DNA of 64,000 nucleotides from Nymphalis io (GCF_905147045.1 NC_065918.1:9796001-9860000); one strand, 5' to 3'; shown: positions 20,130-32,459, counted from the first letter of the stretch. Numbers and translations are program-made. The notes: generated from the sequence alone by a model not told the origin.

Positions 20130-22350
20130 ATAAAACATTAAAAATAACCCGGGATTATTTCCTTATTTTATACATGCAAAATCTGGACGGGTAGGTAATA
20201 TAGCGGCGAGATGTACATCTAACCAAAGCCTAATTGTTTGTTATGTAAATAATAAGTTCGATAATGTAGAGTTAAATGATGTGGTTATATATCCGAATCC
20301 TCGTAATAATCTCGTTTAGGTTCAAAATCATAATTATTTTGATCAAATCATGCATACATTCATTCAAAACAAACATTCGTATTTAATATTTGGAGATTTA
20401 TCATAGATAGAGCCAGATAAACCCACATACTCTTTGGTTAAGTACCAAGTGTTATAAGCACTTAGCCATATCGACTTATCAACGCTTCCTTTAATATTTC
20501 TGGAATCTTATAAAAATCTTGCGAATAAGTGCTTTTTTACAGTTTATGTATAGTTGGATATGTGTTAATAAATAAATAAATCATCACACGATTTATTAAT
20601 ATTAAAAATACCTAACTCCCTATTAAATTAATAGATCATAAGAACAGTTTAAGAGAAAACCGACTTTTTTTTATCTTTGTGTTAAATAAGGAATGCTAAT
20701 TCCCACCGCAAAGCAACCTAATTTAATTGCAGATTATATTTTTAGGCGAATGCTGTTTTAACCCGTAGATATCAAGAGTCGATGAAATTAAACTATTTTT
20801 AAGCGCATCCGTCGTCAGTCTAGTACATAATCAAGCGAATGACGGCGAGGAACCAGCCACTAGCATAAACCTACCAAGGCGGATGCCGTCAGTCAAATGG
20901 AGCACCGTAAAATCTGTCAAATCCTGTAGTCTACATTTCGTGTCGACTCTGCATATAGGCGAGACTATCATGCTGATTATGATAACTATGTATTACTCAT
21001 ATCATACTCCTAAAGATAAAATTGTTGTTTGTTTTTATAGGTAATATATGTATGTAACATAATAGTAACCTTTTACATATCTACTATCTTACCTAAAGAT
21101 ATAACTAGCGCTAGGTCCCATTCAATATTTAAACGTAAGCTCAAAAATATATATAGAACAAGTTTTTTTATAATTTAGTTATGTGCTTCTGACGATGTAT
21201 GGTTGTAATTGTTATAATTATTACAATATTATTGTAATCAAATTACCAGCAATATTAGTATTTTCTTTGAATTTTAATTAGTATCGGAATTATAAAATAT
21301 GTTTTATATAGCGCGTAAGAGGTATGTATAATTCTATAGTATTAATTCCTCGTACTGATTTAATTATTCTAATCGATTACTTTGCCCCATTTGCTAGTTA
21401 TTTTGTATTTTTTTCTTATATCATGAAAATTTACGATGGGAATATAATAAATTGAACAAATTTATGCGATGTCAGGGGCGATTAGACTCTAAACATAAAA
21501 AAAAACATTACCCGACAGACAGATCAATTAAGTCTAAGCGTGTGCGATAAAAACCTTAAACAAGTATGGGGTCTTTCATTGCTATGTATTTGTTAAGTAT
21601 ATAAAGTAAAGTAACTGTATAAATGCTATAGTAATTTTTTGTAAAATTTCCTAGAAAGTATTTAAGCTTCGAATGTCACAGTTTTTAAGAAAGGAAAAAA
21701 TGGGTCTTTATTACAGTACACCTTTGTTTAGAGAGGTATTGTTAAGAAGCCAATAAAATACAAGTCCTTTTTATAAAAAACGACTCATAAAATGTGGCGA
21801 GTCATACTCCCTCAAAGTAAATAAATATCAATTTCAAAGAAGAAAATATATTTTAGTCCAAACAAATACTTTATAATAATTTTATAATAACGGTGACAAC
21901 ATACAAGTAACAATTAATAGTGTTTAAATACACAATATTATGTATATACCAGCTGTGATCCGTGGTTTCATCTTCGTTAAGTTTTACTCATATCTAATTA
22001 ACAGCTTATCTTTTTGGTTAAAAGTAATTACGTAAAGTTGTAAATCCTTAAATCAGAATATAATAGAAGAATACTGGCAGTTTGTGAGATTCACACGAAC
22101 ATACTGTTTGAAATTATATAAAAAATAATATATAAAAATATATGTTCTTAACATGTTTTTTCTTGTAAGTACATGAGATGATTGACAAAATTTCGTGCAG
22201 TTATCTTGTTAATATCTTATTATAAACGGTCTTTACAATAACTTTTCGTTACAAATAATTAAGCACCACAAATACTCACTTTTACCCAACCATTAGTACC
22301 GTGGTTATTAATTAACTAATAAAAGATCTTTCAAAGAAACTGGTCCACAC
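20130..22350. other. Gene-poor region
   Basis: Mostly AT-rich. A GC-richer island at 20811-20960 is open on the plus strand for about 85 codons, but it has no start codon and no family resemblance. No gene is supported. Confidence 0.3.
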
Positions 22351-22352
22351 TT

Positions 22353-22440
22353 GGTGACCCAAGAGATGGCGCTTACTTAGCCCAAAGATTGAATTTAGCA
22401 ATTCAAAGAAGGTATATTAGTCGGCGTGCTTTTTCTATAA
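22353..22440 (+). other. Short protein-like island, probable mobile-element relic
   Basis: The frame reads GDPRDGAYLAQRLNLAIQRR within AT-rich spacer, preceded by a stop and followed by low-complexity Phe-rich translation. The wording is clearly protein-like and reminds me of retroelement polyproteins, but I cannot name the family. Confidence 0.3.
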
Positions 22441-23125
22441 CATGTAATGTAATGTCTGTATTCTTTGTTTTTAATTTGTTTTTTTTTTTTAATTGAGACA
22501 TAAAACTAAATAATAAAATATAATATTTCGATAACATTATAATTTTCACAATGTAATTTAAAATTTATTCGAATACAATCTTTACAAAGATATAAAATTG
22601 AAATAACAACTTGCGACATAAATATACAACATTACGTGACATTACTTACAAAGTAATACTTAAAACAAGGTGATTTTTCGATTTTTAAAATAAATATAAT
22701 ATATTTAAAAAAGAACGTTCTTTGGTAAATAAAACAAAAGTCGAATAAGATAGTACCGATTTCGTTCAGGAAACAACAAAGGTAGACGTTATTTAATTAT
22801 TATTATCAGGTAAAAGTATTTCGTGAAGTTTTACCAGATTGAAGGTACAATTAATATATATGAATTATAACTTTAATTGAACGTTGTCATGTTAAGAACA
22901 ACAAAGTATTGATTTATTTATCCAACACTTTATCTTACGTAACAGGGAAAAAATATATATAAAAAATGTCATTAGTAAATTGAGTACATATAAAAGGTGT
23001 TGTTATCCCTTGAAGAGATTCCAGCACACAAGAGGAGAAAATAATTTACACAAATAAATAAGAGGTAGACGGACACGTAAAATTAAGACGACAATATCAT
23101 GTTTTAAGTTTTTTTTTTAAAGTGT
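22441..23125. other. Intergenic, nothing recognised
   Basis: AT-rich; no frame or repeat. Confidence 0.3.
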
Positions 23126-23129
23126 TGGT

Positions 23130-23360
23130 TAATTCGGCTTGTATGTGTGATGGTAAATGGTCACCATCGCACATAGACGCTGTAAGATATATTGACCATT
23201 CCGTACATAGTCAATGCGCTACCAACCTTGGAAACTAAGAAGTAATGTCCCTTGTGCCGGTATTTACACTTGCTTACTCACCCTTTAAGCCGAAACAACA
23301 GCACTAAGTATTACTTTGGCGGTTAAATGATGAGTGGTTGGTACCATATCCAGCTTGCTT
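23130..23360 (+). repeat. Interspersed repeat family B, degraded copy
   Basis: Has TGGTAAATGGTCACCATCGC, TCAATGCGCTACCAACCTTG and AATGTCCCTTGTGCCGGTA in family order, then GATGAGTGGTTGGTACCA. Confidence 0.8.
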
Positions 23361-23600
23361 AAAGATAATTTTGTTTTGAAATCGACGAGAGAATACGCTA
23401 CACTGGTGGTTTCACTGATGAAATTGGAGTTGCTAAGGATATTAAATAATAGACAATATGAATAATGTAAGACAATAATAAGGCAGACACGATTGTAACT
23501 TAATTTAATAAGAAAATACAACTAATACGGGAAAATAAAAAAATTAAGACATGATAAATTGAAAAAAATCATACCGAATATACAAAAGTTGAAAAGTCGA

Positions 23601-23648
23601 AAAAGTAAATATTAATTACAAACCGATTTGTAGTTAATATTTACTTTT
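23601..23648. repeat. Near-perfect 22-bp inverted repeat with a 4-base loop
   Basis: Arms at 23601-23622 and 23627-23648 differ at a single position; loop CCGA. It occurs in AT-rich spacer with no element around it. Confidence 0.85.
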
Positions 23649-23764
23649 GTGTCAGCAACAGAGTTTTCATATACTGCTTAATTTGTGCTTATAATTTGTT
23701 CTTGGTACATAATATAGTAAACAAAGTTGCAAATATCGGATTAAATGTTGTCATATGTTTATCC

Positions 23765-23830
23765 AACGGCACAATCGCAGCGAGTTGGAATCAGCTCTAA
23801 ACCTTTTCTTTGAAGGTAGCTCAGTAGCTT
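23765..23830 (+). mobile_element. SINE family A, degraded internal fragment
   Basis: GCAGCGAGTTGGAATCAGCT followed by CTAAACCTTTTCTTTGAA aligns with GCAGCGTGGTGGAATAAGCT and CCAAACCTTCTCCTCAAA of the full copy at 29621-29922. Confidence 0.55.
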
Positions 23831-26440
23831 ACCGGTTCTTATTCCTATAGAAAATAATAAATAAACGTACAAATATTCCGACTTAAAATACTATAGTAAT
23901 CTCACTAACGATGTCTCCGTCCTTGTAGGTACAGTCAGGTATAACTTAATCAAGTGCAGACATGAATATGCGCTTCACTGCACCGACAACAGTATACGCT
24001 CCGTCTGATATAAAATCAATACCGAAGAAACTAATATATATAATATATTAAATATAAAAGGCGCGATTTGTTTAGACATTATTAGAAGTTACGAGATGAT
24101 TTATTCAATATTTTGAAGAATTTTGATATCTACTTTTTAATGGTGGTGATAATAGCTAACCTTACAAAAGGGAAAAGTAAGCATTGATCGCTTTGTTAAG
24201 TTTTGTTCTAATCGTTACTAAAATATTCTCTATCAAATATCGGATTATTATATTGCAATGTAAAAAATAATAATCCAATTGAGCATTTTGCAAAAAAAAA
24301 AAGCAATAAATTAAGCCTAGAACCTTCTAGTAAGAGTAATACCTTCTAACTATATTATATGAATGTTGCTTAATAGTATTTTCTGTTTAAAGCTAAGGAG
24401 GTAAACAGCAAAATTGTTAACCATTTATTTCATTTTGTAATGGTAAATCCAATACAAAGTGAAAAATTAAATATCGTATGTAAACTAAATTCTATTTTTT
24501 AGTGTTGTGACTGATCAAAAACAAAAGCATAATATGTCAATCTGTATTTTGTATTTGATTATGCCTTTCGGGATTTTTGTATATAAACTCTTTCATTTAA
24601 ATTTTATACTGATAAGAAGGTTTCGACGTTCACTACAGGTTCCTGTCGAGACGAGATGATTATGGATAAAATGTTGACAGCGCTTTGTATTAATTATCAT
24701 ATTATAGTTAAAAGAACTATTCATTCATATTCTATAAGCATATCCTAAAGAACAATTTGTAAAACATGTACAAGACGAAAATCCATTTAAATACATAATA
24801 TATAATTGTATATACTTAGATAACCGTCTGAGCGTGAGCGGTTTAGTTTCATTATTTCCTTAAAAACATTATATCCATTTAAAAGTCAAACAAACATTAC
24901 TGTTTTTTCAAGTTTTTCTTTTGTTTCAAATTATAAATTATTGTCATAGCAATATAATATTATTCAGTTAAGTAATTGTATTATTTTCAACTTATTCTCA
25001 AAAAATAAAATAAAAATCGTAACATAATATACTAAACTTAGTACAACGAAAAATACAAAACTGTGTCGGAGTTGATTTGCATAGATATATGAAACAAGTA
25101 TGGAAGTGCCGGGATAGTTATCGCCTCTTTGTGTTTTTGATCTTCAAACAGCTTACGTCATGTAGCCGGCTGGCAGTCGCCGACCAAAGCCTGAAATTCG
25201 TGTAGATAACTGCGCAGAAACTTATTTTACCCAACAGCGCATTGTCCCTATATCCTTTACCCTCCCTCCGAGCCCTAGCAACTGTCGGCACCAACCATAA
25301 AAAAGCCGAGATTAAAATGAATAAATCAAAAAGGCGGTAGATTAATAAATGAGACTTATTAAGCGCACACTGTTTTTGAATACTTTTTGATACTAGGATT
25401 TTTTATAGTAGTAATGTGGTGTCTTTAAAGCACTAGTGTGTTTTTTTGTATTTGTGTATTTTTGTGATTATAAAAAAATCGTGTAAAGAAAGTGACAAAA
25501 AACATATGTTTAATGAAATTTATTAATGTATTAAATATATTACATGCCTAATTGTTTTTGAAAAAGTGAAACTGAAGTTAAAATAACTACGAACTTTGAT
25601 GCCGCCATATGTTTAAATTTTAGTACGAGTACCAACATGTTGACAGTAAGATATATTTTGATTATTAAATGTTGTGATATTTATGTTATAGACCAAAATA
25701 TATATGTAATATTTTTTTTATTAAAACTTAAATTTTGATGGTCATAAAACATGTTAATTTTATTTTATTTCTAATTTATATTTAATTAAAATGTCTATTG
25801 AGCGCATATGGTTGCGATAATTTAAGCTCTTTTTAAGGCTATGCAATCTTTTATTTAAATATTAAATCTGTATGTAATCTAAAATGGTTCGAATATTCAT
25901 CGAAAAAGTAATCGGGCAATAATAATTTAACATTAAGGAGAAAATACGATAGAAATAAAAGTGGACACCAATAAAAACTCTATTATCAGAAAATTTATTC
26001 TAAGACCGTATGATAAACTTGTTATTTATTTATCATTCTCTTATTATTCCATTTATTTATTTTTGTTAAATTAAATTTTAGAGAGTAATTTTAATATAAT
26101 TAGCGTTAATTTTATAAAACGTAGGTGGAGGATCAGACTGGAAATTATTTTATTTTATATAAAATAAAATCGATAAGAATATTTAAAGCTAGCCCCTGTT
26201 CCCTATTTAGCTATCGTGGGTGTTTCTATTTTAGAAAACGTTTAAATATTTTATGAAGAATAAGTTTTTCGATGAACTTGTTTTTCGAAACTAACTTTGA
26301 TTACATATTCATACCATCTCTTTGTGTTATAGAGTATGTATAATAATGTAGAGATCAGGAGATAAAGCTTCTAAAGCTTAAAAATGTCAGTTTGTTATTA
26401 TTAAAGCGTTTTGTTCTAACCTCGCACGGCCTTTAAGCGT
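23831..26440. other. Gene-poor region with one GC-richer island
   Basis: Mostly AT-rich spacer. About 25100-25310 is distinctly GC-richer (TTACGTCATGTAGCCGGCTG and following) but has no supported exon. It could be a regulatory element or an old repeat. Confidence 0.3.
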
Positions 26441-26534
26441 GAGGCCGTGGACACATGTCTACGGTGCGGCACAGGTTGCCGTGTAACGACACGGCGCCGC
26501 TACCGGCAGACGGCGCGGTGCAAAGAAAATATTG

Positions 26535-26702
26535 AGCAAATTCATACCTTTTTTTATGAACCATGATGGATTTAATTTTAAGAGGAAATATGAAGCGCTA
26601 AAAATATGTGGTGATGACATATTTTACGAATATTTTAGAATGTCCATATCAAGTTTTGAAGAACTACTAACCACCACTAATACAAAAGCAATACGTGTTT
26701 AG
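26535..26702 (+). pseudogene. Harbinger transposase N-terminal remnant
   Basis: About 55 codons: IPFFMNHDGFNFKRKYEAL, then YEYFRMSISSFEELL, then a stop. Only the N-terminal region of the transposase is represented; the nuclease domain is deleted. It lies wholly inside the MITE. Confidence 0.65.
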
Positions 26703-26759
26703 AAAATCTGTTGAGCAAACATAAACACGTTAGTTTATGTTTGCTCAACAGATTTTCTA
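26700..26759. repeat. Perfect 27-bp inverted repeat with a 6-base loop inside the MITE
   Basis: Arms at 26700-26726 and 26733-26759, loop ACGTTA. It sits directly after the transposase remnant, so it probably marks the deletion or rearrangement point that made the short element. Confidence 0.9.
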
Positions 26760-26855
26760 CAGGTGCACAGGACACAGCACCGTGCCGGAGCACGGCGTCG
26801 TGCACGGTAGCGGCCAGTGGCCGGTGCCGCACCGTAGACATGTGTCCACGGCCTA

Positions 26856-28215
26856 CCGACCTACTTTTCCCTTTAAGGAATTATAAATAAATTGTAATAA
26901 ACATTATTTATCACGCTATAATACAATAAAAATACTCTTTATTGCATATCAATTATCTTTGACATGAAATATAGATAAGAAATATGTACAACGGACGTCC
27001 TTATCGCTAAGACTTCTAGGCAACCTTAATGTATTGGAAAGAAAGGTAGTGGTGTACATGAAATAAACAAACATACTTATACTTATGTATAATTAAATAT
27101 CAACTACCTTAATAATAAATGAACAGTAAAATATTTACTATATTTTATTGTTAGCCTTAATAATCTAATTAAATTATCGAATTACGAAACATACTGCTCT
27201 AAAGAGCAAAGTAATGGGGTTTTATTAAGGTCTTAAATGGAGCAAGTGATTGTGCACTCCTTGCTTCTAAAGGAAGAGAGTTGTACGAACAAATATAATG
27301 AACACTAAGGTTATTTTAATGTTAAGACGGATGAGGAGGGATTACTAAAAGTAAATTATCTTCGGTACGAAGTACACAGTACATATACTAAATAATAAAT
27401 TGTACACCTAAAAATAATGTAAAAGAAATAAAAAAAAATTGTTAAAAAATAATATACATAATAGCTGCGAGCGATCTCTTCAAGACAACCTTCGGATAGA
27501 TGACATGAAGTTGAATAAAACGTTTTGGAAGTATACAAATGTTCAATTATATATATTATGTATTTTTTATACAACGTGTGTTATAATAATTATAATTAGC
27601 AAGGCACAAAAAGAAAAAAAAAACTATAGAACAATAAAAGTCAATACCATTATAAAATTCGACTAAATAGAGATTTATATATCCTGTATAACAAGTCTAT
27701 ATTTGATTTTTCAAATTGTCACTAAATCGTATTCAGTTCGAGCGCACCTAACGCCACAGCAAAATTTCGTACGATCTCATTTCTATGCTTTTTCTATATT
27801 ATATTTTTTCGTTTCTTATCTGTTTTATAAGTTACTCTAAACAATGTATAATATGTATAGTCTGAATATTTATTTTAAATATAATATGATAATTAATAAA
27901 AGGCGCAGACAAAATTCATATGACAGATTCAAGAAACAAATATACATTTTAACTACGGGCGACATGTGATGCGGTTATTCACAGAAAATAAATGTATTAA
28001 GCGCCAAAAGCTTTTATCGTTGAAAAATAAAACGAAATGCCTAGATTATTATATTATATTTCGTGTTTTTTTCCATTGATAATATTTTATTCTTTCGTGT
28101 TTTTTTCACACACAACACTTGAAACAGTGTGTTTACATATACATATACAATATTCAATTATTTAACTTTAAACTGGATTTACCCGTACAGAAACGAATAA
28201 TTAGCAGTTTTGCTT
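26856..28215. other. Intergenic, nothing recognised
   Basis: AT-rich sequence; short frames at 27356-27666 are translated A/T-rich spacer. Confidence 0.35.
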
Positions 28216-28217
28216 CA

Positions 28218-28322
28218 TATGCTTACTGCCAAACTCCTGGGCTAATGGTTCCTTTCTATTTTGAGTAGAAGGTTAGGACCTTACTTCATCACGCTGCTTA
28301 AATGCGGATTGCTGGATATTAG
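28218..28322 (-). mobile_element. SINE family A, old 3' fragment
   Basis: Minus-strand match with many changes: CTGGGCTAATGGTTCC, GAGTAGAAGGTTAGGACCTT and TCATCACGCTGCT, in the order of the 3' body of the full SINE. Confidence 0.6.
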
Positions 28323-28329
28323 CATATCA

Positions 28330-29610
28330 AAGAAAGACAATGAAAAATATATATAAATTCAATATATTTTTTATTCAAAACGGGTTCAAAATGTAGTTTC
28401 TGCCAGCAATAAACTTATTGGAGACGGTAATAGAAAACATGAAATCTATTAGTTATCCGGCATGAAACTATCGATCGATCATGGCATGAACTATCTGTCG
28501 ATCGGCCACAATCAGGTTTCCTCACGAATTACTTTTAAGTACATGTAAATACGGTGATGCTTTCTCCGGTTTGCATTTGAAATCATCGGTTAAAATTCGT
28601 CTTATAATCACTGAGCCTTCTTGGTAAATATAACTTGATAATGTATAAAGATATAATCGTAGCTCAGAAGTCTGTAAATACTTCCTGTAGCAAAAACTCA
28701 TTTACATGTCCAACATTTCTCAGTCATAGTTAATTTCGTTTAACGTCATATTGTTAAATTTTTTTTTTTACAGTAAACATGAAACTGATAAACAATTTCC
28801 ACTGGCGGCCACGAAGCTGGTCCACATCTGCAGTGTTATTCTCTAAGAATTTACTTTATTACTCACCCGTGAAACATTGCCAACCTACTTATGGTGATAT
28901 ACTATTTTGATGTGTGTATTGTAATGTTATAATTATTATGGTCTATGTCGCATATCATTTTCTGACACTTACTCCAGTCTTTTACGCCAGTAAAACGTAA
29001 CTTTGACGTTGACTGCCAAGTCAAATATGTATGCGTCACATTTTCATTAAATTAGTCGGTAAGGAATACAACAAAATAATGTGTAATTACTTTGTTTTTA
29101 CTCGATTGGAATATATAAGATACATTGCAGTGCAAAACTATTTTATAAATACAAAAGTGTGTTTCTAGCTTGCGACTGACCGTGTACTTTTTATCCGGGA
29201 AAATGCTTGACTCCTATGGGATATAGTCGTAGTATTTTTTTGTAATTAGGCTTCATGACAAAACGTCTAATTAGTACTATGACAGTCAGTATGAATGAAT
29301 ACATCATAGATTCATTCCTTCATTTATTTTAATTCATTTTGATTAAGAGTATAAATATTCACGGTTCCTGTAGAACAGAGTTGATTGTCGATTATATGAT
29401 TGATTATCTAAAACGGCGGCTTGAATATTGGTACAATCATGTTATCAATCATTGTTAGATTTTCGCATAATATAAAAAATAATTTTTAGTGTTGGCAAAA
29501 AAAGTAAGTGTGTCTACGATAACGCTATTTAGTATTATACTGTAATTATTTTATCACACTAAAAATGCAGAAGTGAATTTGATAAAAGCTGTATGAAATA
29601 TTTCTGTATT
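28330..29610. other. Intergenic, nothing recognised
   Basis: AT-rich, only chance frames. Confidence 0.3.
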
Positions 29611-29620
29611 GTGATAATAA

Positions 29621-29922
29621 AAGCCGAGATGGCCCTGTGGTAAGAACGCGTGAATCTTAACCGATGATCGTGGGTTCAAACCCGGGCAAGCACCACTGAA
29701 TTTTCAAGTGCTTAATTTGTGATTATAATTCATCTCGTGCTTTACGGTGAAGGAAAACATCGTGAGGAAACCTGCATGTGTCTAATTTCACTGAAATTGT
29801 GCCACATGTGAATTCTACCAACCCGCATTGGAGCAGCGTGGTGGAATAAGCTCCAAACCTTCTCCTCAAAAAGAGGAGAGGAGGCCTTTAGCCCAGCAGT
29901 GGGACATTCACAGGCTGTTACG
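29621..29922 (+). mobile_element. Full-length tRNA-derived SINE (family A) with target-site duplication
   Basis: The 5' part is tRNA-like: an A-box-like GATGGCCCTGTGG and a good B box GGGTTCAAACCC at 29672-29683, i.e. an internal RNA polymerase III promoter. The tRNA-unrelated body follows, ending GCCCAGCAGTGGGACATTC. The 12-bp GATAATAAAAGC occurs at 29613-29624 and again at 29923-29934, a good target-site duplication. Structure and wording resemble the lepidopteran SINEs called Metulj; that name is from memory. It is noncoding and depends on a LINE reverse transcriptase for movement. Confidence 0.88.
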
Positions 29923-30345
29923 GATAATAAAAGCATCCTGTTTATACATAGAGTACAAGGCCAGTGCAAGGCACAAGGGACCACCATCTTAATTTTGCAC
30001 TACCATCATAAAAACAATAAATTTTAAGTATTAGTTGTTCACACGCTACGCCCGATTAGTGACTGACTAACAAAAAAAATGAATAAAAAAGCATAAATAT
30101 TACTTTTTACAGAGGTTTCCTTGAAGAGATCACTATGAGTGATAAGGCTGCCTTTGCATATTATATGTACTACTTGTTCTTTTATGTGTTTGTAATAGCC
30201 TAGCAAGAATGAATCGTCTAAATTCACATGGTTTATATTTAAATAGAACCAATGTATAACCAATGTAAAACCACATGAGGTTATATCAATATTGATATAA
30301 AAATCGATACCAAAGACTCAAACAGCTCCAATTACTTCCTGTCCC

Positions 30346-30385
30346 TCTCTTGCTGTCCATGGTCTACTCCATGGACAGCAAGAGA
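30346..30385. repeat. Perfect 17-bp inverted repeat with a 6-base loop
   Basis: TCTCTTGCTGTCCATGG at 30346-30362 is exactly complemented at 30369-30385; loop TCTACT. Confidence 0.88.
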
Positions 30386-30540
30386 TGGCACATAGATTCC
30401 ATACTCGCGAAAAAATGTGTTATGATGACATGATGTTAATGTCGGTCCAAACTACAAAATCTTTCGTGCTCCAACTGATCACTCAACCGTTCTTCTAAGT
30501 CTATAAGCTGTATATATTTAAAAAAACCAATGTTAGGACA

Positions 30541-30616
30541 CTTAGGTACCCTTTACCCCTCTTCAGATGCTGAAGTGTCGAAACGACACTGTTTACCAAA
30601 TAAAAAAAAAAAAAAA
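30541..30616 (+). mobile_element. Probable non-LTR element 3' tail with two hairpins and poly(A)
   Basis: Two hairpins stand back to back: CTTCAGATGCTGAAG (30561-30575) and GTGTCGAAACGACAC (30575-30589). A 15-base A run follows at 30602-30616. Terminal hairpins before poly(A) are typical of LINE 3' ends that the reverse transcriptase recognises. No coding region remains upstream. Confidence 0.45.
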
Positions 30617-30879
30617 TACTCACCAATTCTCCTTACTTGATAATAAATTCAACAGCAGTTTAAATATTTATCATCTGAATCTGAAGAAAATGAAGCTAGT
30701 AGTAACACAAGCTTTACTCAAATTATGACAAAACGGAAAAATTATGAAAATCATCATTTATAACATGGCAAAGCAACCGCAGATATTATACAAACTCATA
30801 CACAAACACACACACGTCACACACAAGTTAGGTTTACGTAATTTAAGATGTTTTATGTTCATATTTTAGAATCAGTTAA

Positions 30880-30995
30880 TTATTGGTTACTGTTGTTTGA
30901 CTTGGTAGCAGAGCGGGGTACCCAGTAACACGGGTATAACCCTAGTAAAATGGCCCTTGCAATTGTAATGCTTAATTGTTACCAATAAAACATTT
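30880..30995 (+). repeat. Possible polyadenylated repeat end
   Basis: GC-richer sequence (GCAGAGCGGGGTACCCAG) runs into ACCAATAAAACATTTTTTT, which looks like a processed 3' end with a polyadenylation signal. The family is not recognised. Confidence 0.3.
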
Positions 30996-31007
30996 TTTTA
31001 ATTTTTC

Positions 31008-31240
31008 AATTAGTAGGCAAAATGGCAAATAGGTCACTGATGGTAATTGGTCACCAGCATCCAAAGACATTAGTACTGTAAGAAATGTTAATCATCCCTT
31101 ATATCGTAAACGCGTCACCTACCAAGTGAACTAAGCTGTTATGTTTCTAATACATGTGGTTACACTGGATTACTCACCCTTGAAACTAGAACAAATAAGT
31201 GGATGATACCAACCCAGGCGAGCTTTCGCGAACCCCTAGC
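31008..31240 (+). repeat. Interspersed repeat family B, degraded copy
   Basis: Carries GATGGTAATTGGTCACCAGC, GTAAGAAATGTTAATCATC, ACCTACCAAGTGAACTAAGC and ACTCACCCTTGAAAC in family order; the 3' end is diverged. Confidence 0.75.
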
Positions 31241-31249
31241 AAAATTAAT

Positions 31250-32105
31250 CAATAAAATCATAGTTTCGTTGATAAAATAAATGTATTTTTCTTATCGTTA
31301 TATATAGCAAGTAGTTCAGTGTGACTACCAAATCACTTAAAAACACAAGAGAGTAGCGAGCCGACTGCCATCACGGCATACGATACAATCTTGCCCCGAA
31401 AATCATATTAAAAAAACCTACACATTAAAATTGTAATAGTCCAAAAATATTTTATTTGTTATTAAAATCATATACCAGGAGATTAGTTTGAAAATATTAA
31501 GTTCCGTGGAAGCTTTAATGTTATACACGTATGTTTTCAGGCCGCAGGAAATGTTATGTAAAAATAAGGCTATTATTTTAATTAATTATAATTGAGATTG
31601 TCCTAGGAACTAATTCATTTAAAATGCACTCCATAATTATTAAGTTATATTTTTTACAAGTAAAAGTCCTAACAACTTAACGTCGTTAGTGAGCACTTTT
31701 ATGAAAAATTTTAGTTGATATTTTTGTCTATTATTTAGACAAATCTTTACTTTAGGTTACATGACATGAGCTCTTAAGCTGTTGAACCGGCATCTTCAGT
31801 AGCTGGAATCTTCTGGATTAGTTGGAATGTTCGTTACAGATATTATATCAAGAATTTCAAATAAAAATAAAAGAAAATCTGCGTGTTCAATGAGCCATTT
31901 AATAATTGGAAAATCTTTGATTTAGTAAATTTTAGTCTTGTCTTGACATTTAAATACGCACATTAGTTAAGCCGTTAATTAGTTGATACCTACTTTTTTC
32001 CCTGGAATTCTTTATTATAACATGGAAACACATAATTCCCCTTTTTACCGTCACAAGACTCGGCATTTTGCTTACAAAAGTCCACTTTATTATAAAATAG
32101 ATTAA
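31250..32105. other. Intergenic, nothing recognised
   Basis: AT-rich; no frame or repeat. Confidence 0.3.
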
Positions 32106-32108
32106 ATT

Positions 32109-32160
32109 TATAATATGAAAAACAGGAAATAGGGGAGCCCTATTTGTTTTTCATATTATA
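32109..32160. repeat. Hairpin of 23 paired bases with a 3-base bulge and 3-base loop
   Basis: 32109-32123 pairs with 32146-32160, and AAATAGGG (32127-32134) pairs with CCCTATTT (32138-32145). AGG is bulged; the loop is GAG. Confidence 0.85.
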
Positions 32161-32459
32161 CGTTACGTTAACTTTGTACGTGAGGATACGAAATAATAAG
32201 TATAATATAAAAAAGACGTAAGGTTATCTAAAATATATTAAATATATGTTTCTCGTATGGTTTAAAAGTACTTATTATTAACATCATCACCATTAACATA
32301 ATTATTTTATCATACTGAAATTAAAACGAACCGGGGAAGGTGTTATATGCAAAGAAAGAGCAGAAGAATATATAATATAGTCTTAAATCAAATCAAAATA
32401 TTTTTATTTAAATAGATTTTTACAAGTACTTATGTATCGTCAAGTACTACCACCGGTTC

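Larger units (their letters stand above)
26442..26854 (+). mobile_element. PIF/Harbinger-type deletion derivative (MITE) with 31-bp terminal inverted repeats
   Basis: Perfect 31-bp inverted repeats at 26442-26472 and 26824-26854 (ends AGGCCGTGGACACATGTCTA...) bound 413 bp. Very GC-rich subterminal arms surround an AT-rich core. The core keeps a transposase remnant, about 26535-26699 on the plus strand, with YEYFRMSISSFEELL, the N-terminal signature of Harbinger/HARBI1-type transposases (usually YFRMS-x2-SFDELL). That frame ends in a TAG at the start of a 27-bp perfect hairpin. No catalytic DDE region is left, so it depends on another element for movement. I see no clear 3-bp target duplication. 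Confidence 0.8.

Noticed and set aside
20811..21060. Plus-strand open frame of about 85 codons and a splice-bounded minus-strand island
   Set aside because: No start codon, the two strands give contradictory readings, and no family matches; probably chance in a GC-richer patch.
25130..25225. Minus-strand exon-like island encoding ISGFGRR, suggestive of an amidated peptide
   Set aside because: Only about 17 codons with no signal peptide or repeat units nearby; a chance match to an amidation signal.
29621..29700. Possible tRNA gene
   Set aside because: A and B boxes are present but no cloverleaf with acceptor stem closes, and the sequence runs on into a SINE body with a target-site duplication.
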